Source of the DNA: Symbiodinium natans
Taxonomy: Eukaryota > Sar > Dinophyceae > Suessiales > Symbiodiniaceae
DNA: 64,000 nt
NCBI GenBank assembly: GCA_905221605.1
Contig: CAJNDS010002512.1
Span: 254,360-318,359, forward strand
Direction: 5' to 3'
Of the stretch, positions 59,365 through 64,000 are shown piece after piece. The translations under genes were made by a program, and so were the position numbers. The notes beneath the pieces were generated by a model. The model saw only the letters and a program-made list of their open reading frames with translations. It ran no database searches and was not told the DNA's origin. The first letter of the stretch is position 1; each line of letters opens with the position of its first letter.

Positions 59365-59477
59365 CAGTAAACTCCAGAAAGTTGGAACATGGTTTAAGGA
59401 TGATTAGAGCTGGGATTCCCTTTAGTATACCTTTCGGGATATGGGATAAGGATGTTCCAACTTTTTGGAGTTTACTG
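59365..59477. mobile_element. 113-bp Tc1/mariner-type MITE, TA target site
   Basis: Terminal inverted repeats of 26 bases (CAGTAAACTCCAGAAAGTTG at the left; its complement at the right with one mismatch) end in CAGT/ACTG and are flanked on both sides by TA (59363-59364, 59478-59479). This is the arrangement of Stowaway-like elements moved by Tc1/mariner transposases. No internal coding sequence. No second copy was noticed in the window. Confidence 0.85.
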
Positions 59478-59814
59478 TAGGAGCAAGGGGGGAGCATTAG
59501 AGGAAGGGAGTATCCCATTCGCCACTTCAGGTAGTAAACGGCTTTCACATGAAGAAGCTGGGCACTCCACTGCGCCTTGGAACGAGCGAGTTCCAGCGTT
59601 TGACGTCTGCACATCCCGCAGCTGCATTGATGACATGCAGCTCTTTGAGTGCAGACATGGAGCAGAACCTAGGTTTCTTCTGCACTGGGTCCTCATTCCC
59701 GTGATTACGTGGCCACTGCGTGGGTCGCACGTGAACTTTGCGGCGGCAGTGCACATCCTCGCCCATGTCACTGTGACATGACCAAAATTTTTAAAGAGAC
59801 AAAAGGCCTTTGAC

Positions 59815-60330
59815 ATGCCTGCCTCGATGTTTGCTGCGGCAAGGTGTTGCGCCAGATTTAGACTCAGCAAGGAACTCACTGGACTCGTGACTCGTAACCT
59901 GTCTCAGGCCTTTTTGGGCATTGCTGTCTGCAACCAACTGTTCAACGTGGTTCGGGCGGCGACGAGTGGCTTTAGTCCAGCCTCTTGGGCCACAAATTGT
60001 TGCCACTTCGGCAGTTTGACATCATGTGGCATCGTGGCATGTGTGTGTGGAGCTGCGTGCGCCATTATGCTTTTCCGTGGCAGTATTTCATTTGTCGCGG
60101 AGGTGTCGCGCTGGTGCCTAGGTGCATCAAGACATGTTTCCTCCACTTCCGAGAAAATGTGCAGGTCGTCATCTGCTCGTTGCTACCCAGCAGTGATGCT
60201 TCTGATGCTAGTGGGCCTCCTTCACACAGAGGTCGTCGTCATCGGCATCCAGTTGGTCCTTCTTGTGAAGCTGGCCGTTGCGGCGCGGGTGGTTGTCCTC
60301 CTCACCAAGAACTTTGATTCTTGGACTTGA
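59815..60330 (+). CDS. Hypothetical 171-residue protein with hydrophobic segments
   Basis: ATG to TGA without interruption. Two hydrophobic stretches can be seen, ACVCGAACAIMLF around residues 78-92 and a longer one from about 126 to 165 (YPAVMLLMLVGLLHTEVVVI and onward), so a small membrane protein is conceivable. Cys and Ser content is high and the codon pattern is not distinctive. An overlapping minus frame (59472-59879) exists. No family recognised; a chance frame in GC-rich DNA is a real alternative. Confidence 0.25.
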   Translation: MPASMFAAARCCARFRLSKELTGLVTRNLSQAFLGIAVCNQLFNVVRAATSGFSPASWATNCCHFGSLTSCGIVACVCGAACAIMLFRGSISFVAEVSRWCLGASRHVSSTSEKMCRSSSARCYPAVMLLMLVGLLHTEVVVIGIQLVLLVKLAVAARVVVLLTKNFDSWT

Positions 60331-62850
60331 GCCCCAAATGGTGTTTCTAACAAATCAGTGGAGTTGGCCCTTGAGGGATCAAGTTTGAGCTCACCGAGTT
60401 GAACTTAGCGGCCTTTTGGGATGACGGCTTTGCAGAGTCTGTGAAGGTTGATTCAGGGAACACGGTCCGGCAGGGTTGGTCAAAGCGGTCAAAGCTGATT
60501 ACTGTATGGCTGACTACTTTGACTCATTTGTTGTATGGTTTCGGGTCCAAGGGTTTCGGGTCACAGGGCGTTAGGGTTGAAAAGATTGAGGTTTGAAGCT
60601 TTTGGTCTTGAAGCTTTGTTCTTGCCCAGCTGCACCGCCACATCAGCGTTCCGCACGAGTCCCCGGCCGAACACGTGGAGGCCGAGAATTTGAGGGGCTG
60701 AGGAAGTTCTACTCGTACAGCTGAACCTTTTCTGGCTAGGCAGGCACTTTGGACATTTTGTATTTTCCCTGTTTTGGGTATAAGAGGATCATCTTAGGAA
60801 TACTTTCACGAAGGTTCAATAAAGGGCCATCCTTGCTGAAAGCTGCTTGTATTTACCTAGCCGTTGGATTAACACTGTATGGACAGGGTGCACCACTACA
60901 TGCACGCATACATAGCATTCATACATGCGCACGCCACAGACAAAGGTACGTATCTGTGCCTGTAATGTGTGCATGTATGTACGTACGTATGTACGTATGT
61001 ACGTATGTACGTATGTACGTATGTACTTATGTACGTATGTACGTATGTACGTATGTACGTTATGTACGTTATGAACGTTTGGTTGTATGTACGTATGTAT
61101 GTATGTATGTATGTATGTATGTATGTATGTATGTATGTATGTATGTATGTATGTATGTATGTATGTATGTATGTATGTATGTATGTATGTATGTATGTAT
61201 GTATGTATGTATGTATGTATGTATGTATGTATGTATGTATGTATGTATGTATGTATGTATGTATGTATGTATGTATGTATGTATGTACACACACATATAA
61301 GTATGATTAAATAAATATAAAAAATAAACTATATATACATTTATCATAAGAGAAAAGCATCACATAGCACGGTATTATGTGAAATGCTGCCAAAACACGG
61401 GCAACCCTCAGCATTGCATCCGACTTCTCTAGCCCAAAGCCTGAATATTGGAAGACTTCAACATACTGCCACAGCAAGGCAAACTCATCTTCAGTTGCAG
61501 CGTACTTCCCTTTGCCTTAGGAGTACCGGATAATTACAGGGCTTCTAAGGGAGGGGGCTCATGGGGGGTAGGTACTAAGGGAGCTTTACATGGCCCCCTT
61601 GAACCCCCCCCCCTTATTAGCCCTACAAGATAATGATCGGAACTAAACCTGAAAGCCGCTCAGCACCTGAAGGCACACACTGCCGCGCTCACGGAGGTGC
61701 TCCCTTGGCATGAGCCTGTTAAGCACATTGTTCCTTACAGGGTTGCGTGAGGGTTTGGGTTTTGGTTCGCTCAACAGCCTTGACTTTTTCTAAAGATTGG
61801 TAGTGGAAAGTAGAGAGCACGAAGCTGGGGACAGCTGGGGGCATCTTCGCCCTGGAAGTGTCGTGTCATCCCTATATGCATGCAAGGGCCATGTGTGCAG
61901 TACCAAGTCCCAGTAAAATCCCGGCAGGCAGAGTTTCTGGAGGAGGTGGAGGAAGCCAACATGGAAGCAGCCCTCTGGCCAGGGAGTATACTTCAGTTGG
62001 TAGTAGTTTGAGAGTATGTGGCCCAGCATAGCTACTTTCAAGCGGAAAGCATCAATCTAGGCTAAGGCGTTCATGCTGATGGGGGCGAACAGGGTCTGTT
62101 GAGTACCTTTCCGGAGACTCTTCGGAACAAGACAGGCTCACAGCACGTAGACGTAGATTGAACTCCACAGGTGTGGGCACGCATGGAACGGGCAGAATGT
62201 CTTCGGCGAACTGCTTTACATGTGCTTATTACGAGCTTATTACGACTTATTAATGAATACTACATGTACCACTTGTCAACCTCGAGCATGAGCTCGGTTG
62301 GCTAGGCTTGCATCCTGGTCAGCTACCTGGCCAAGAACTGGAGCTTTGGCTTGAACAATTCAGTGAGCGCTGCGCGGCATGAGTTGGGTCTTGAGTTTGA
62401 ACACGTGAAGCTGCACAGGAACCACGGCGAGCAGAAAATTGTTGCAGTGTTGCAGTCCGGACGGCCATGAGAGAACGCAGCACGCATGCAATGCACCAGG
62501 ATCGTTTCGTCACTTCTTCTTTGGTGCCAATTCGACTTTGGCATTCTTCAAGAAGGTGAGCCGACGGCACCAGGGGAACTGCAATCAAGTTAGTTGCTTC
62601 CCATGCCCTCCACTCCTCTCCTACAGAGACTGCTGGAAGGTCATAAGACCTCGCGTGTTTGGCACGCCCCATAGTCCGAGGGGCCTAGGATAAAAATGAA
62701 GACGACGAGGTTGGGTTGAAAAAACCAGCAGTTTGGCAAGGGCGAAAGTAGTTTGCACGGGGTTTTTGCACATTCCCAGCTTCCGGCCGTAGGTGACGTC
62801 CTTCTCATGAAGAAGTCTGAAAGGTTCGTTCTCTTCATCACCTACCTCAG
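60331..62850. other. Intergenic, dominated by a GTAT microsatellite
   Basis: Apart from the microsatellite (60967-61287), a CTTATTACGA triplication near 62224-62252 and a C10 run at 61602, nothing is recognised. The frame 62496-62554 (GSFRHFFFGANSTLAFFKK before GTGAGC) is an isolated exon-like piece. Confidence 0.45.
60967..61287 (+). repeat. GTAT/GTAC microsatellite
   Basis: About 320 bases: GTATGTAC units to about 61100, then uninterrupted (GTAT)n. All six frames through it are open and give Cys/Met/Tyr/Val or His/Ile/Thr/Tyr repeats; these are not genes. Confidence 0.98.
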
Positions 62851-63015
62851 CAGCCTGGCGACGTGTGTTTGTACTACTTCCAGTTTGGCCAGGAGCTGTC
62901 CAATGTGTGTCCAATGTGTGGCATGTCGTGGGGGTCATGGTCCTCCTTGTGTGCTTGTGCTTAGGTACAGTGACGCTCGGAATCTACGGCGTTCTCGCCA
63001 TCCTGCAAGGTTACG
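62851..63015 (+). pseudogene. Membrane-protein exon with 11-bp frameshifting duplication
   Basis: After CCTCAG the frame reads QPGDVCLYYFQFGQELSNV. TGTCCAATGTG is then present twice in tandem (62897-62918), and beyond it the coding-like text continues in another frame: WHVVGVMVLLVCLCLGTVTL, GIYGVLAILQGYG, ending before a GTATGT donor. Removing one copy of the 11-mer would give a single frame. The second part is a clear membrane helix pair. This is a broken exon, an allele, or an assembly slip. Family not recognised, though a transporter is plausible. Confidence 0.45.
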
Positions 63016-63780
63016 GTATGTAGTGAGCAGAGAAGATTCTGTGTGGAGTCTGAAACGCTTGGGCGCCCGAGAACCCTGGAATATGGAGGTTTAGGTGGTC
63101 TGACTCCTCTTCTGCATGAAATGGATGCAGTTCCATAGGTTCAACGTTGCTGCGATTTCATGCCGAATGTGCTTGTTCTTACTATGTTCCAAGTGCAGTT
63201 ATTTGCAGGTGCGGCACCATACATTCTCCAAAACCACGACTACAAGCACTACTTGACGCTGCAGCTTGCAAGCGATTCATGTTGGAACCAACTGCAGCGT
63301 CCCCCCTCGGGTTTTCCACTCGTGCAGCCCCACCTCGGCCCAAGAACCCATGGCCATCGAATGGAAGACCACGCGATGCAGCCAAACTACTGCCACTGTT
63401 ACACTAATCCGACCATGACTGGTAATCATGCTCTTCTTGCTACGCTCGGTGGCTCTGTGCCCGACAGTTGCCTCGGTTGTTGCAGAGCAGCCGGCCCTGG
63501 TGCGCAAGGCAGAGCTCAGTACTTTCAGAAGACCAAGTGGAAACTGTTGGGTTGTAGTTTTAGGATTTAACTGTCAGTATCAGTGGAACACAAGAGATTT
63601 CAGCTGGCAAGAGGTTAAGGTCTGTTGGACACGCTGTCCACTTGCAAACGCCATCGGTTCGGAGCTACAGAAGCCAGCTCCGCACGAAGCCCACAGAGTG
63701 TGGTCAAAGCGCAGGGCTGCTGCTGTATCATGGAGGAAAGGCCGCATACCTTTCATTTTCGAGTTGGGCAGGCTTGATAT
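63016..63780. other. Overlapping open frames, none convincing
   Basis: Two plus-strand frames (63147-63407 and 63160-63570) overlap and neither carries a motif. They may include exons following the membrane exon at 62851, but no splice pair could be supported. Confidence 0.35.
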
Positions 63781-63932
63781 ACTTTGATGCTTGCACCTTC
63801 CAGGGCCCCCCCTCCGTAATATTAAGCACTCCAGCAGAAAGAGTTTTTTCAATATTAGGGGAAACAGATTTGGGAAAGCCTGAGCCCGGCACCCTCAACC
63901 GCGACCCTGCCCAGCTTGGCGTCCCTGCATAA
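63781..63932 (+). mobile_element. Possible hAT transposase C-terminal remnant
   Basis: The frame reads VILSTPAERVFSILGETDLG and stops at 63930. The pattern S-x-P-x-ERVFS-x-x-G resembles the start of the hAT dimerisation domain (usually SSA-x-ERVFS-x-x-G). Nothing of the upstream transposase catalytic region is visible and no terminal repeats or 8-bp target duplication were found, so at most this is a fragment. The short match could be chance. Confidence 0.3.
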
Positions 63933-64000
63933 GAGGGGGAAGCCAACCGCCCAGTTCTCTGTTTCAGCCCTAGCCCCTCACCAGAGGGATCGGGAGGGTT

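Noticed and set aside
60749-61347. Long open frames of Met-Tyr-Val-Cys or His-Thr-Tyr-Ile repeats on both strands
   Set aside because: They translate the GTAT microsatellite; a 4-base repeat keeps every frame open.
1-64000. CRISPR arrays, rRNA, tRNA, operons or bacterial promoters
   Set aside because: No regularly spaced identical repeats with unique spacers, no conserved RNA blocks, and the gene structure is eukaryotic.

Overview
The window looks like nuclear DNA of a dinoflagellate. I infer this from the low gene density, from genes cut into many small GC-rich exons, and above all from splice sites. In the best-resolved gene (21064-25830), seven introns can be placed with reading-frame continuity, and at least five start with GC or GA instead of GT, a known dinoflagellate habit. 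TTTAGGG/CCCTAAA arrays recur through the window, mostly inside or beside introns. Nothing supports bacterial operons, CRISPR, rRNA or tRNA genes. Species cannot be named from the sequence.

Layout. 1-4.6 kb: no convincing gene. 4.6-6.6 kb: a multi-exon RRP36-like rRNA-processing gene. 8.1-10.4 kb: the largest uninterrupted gene, a seven-helix MHYT sensor joined to a TIR-like cytoplasmic domain. 12-17.2 kb: unassigned exon-like pieces, purine tracts and telomere-like arrays. 21.1-25.8 kb: an eight-exon TPR gene whose fifth intron holds a gene-derived foldback and a protease-like fragment. 29.6-32.4 kb: an oligopeptidase B-type serine peptidase in at least two exons. 36.4-37.0 kb: an alpha-helical repeat gene, perhaps Puf-like. 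39.3-45.2 kb and 50.2 kb: RRM exons of one or more RNA-binding proteins. 53.8-54.4 kb: five spaced copies of one short protein motif. 56-64 kb: scattered exon-like pieces, a TA-flanked MITE, a GTAT microsatellite, a frameshifted membrane exon and a possible hAT remnant.

The recognisable genes are unrelated housekeeping, RNA-processing, proteolysis and signalling functions, all on the plus strand except one weak minus-strand candidate. No operon-like cooperation is implied. RRP36, the RRM exons and the Puf-like gene could all serve nucleolar or RNA metabolism, but that may be chance. The most novel item is the MHYT plus TIR-like fusion. Exon limits are estimates unless splice phases are stated.
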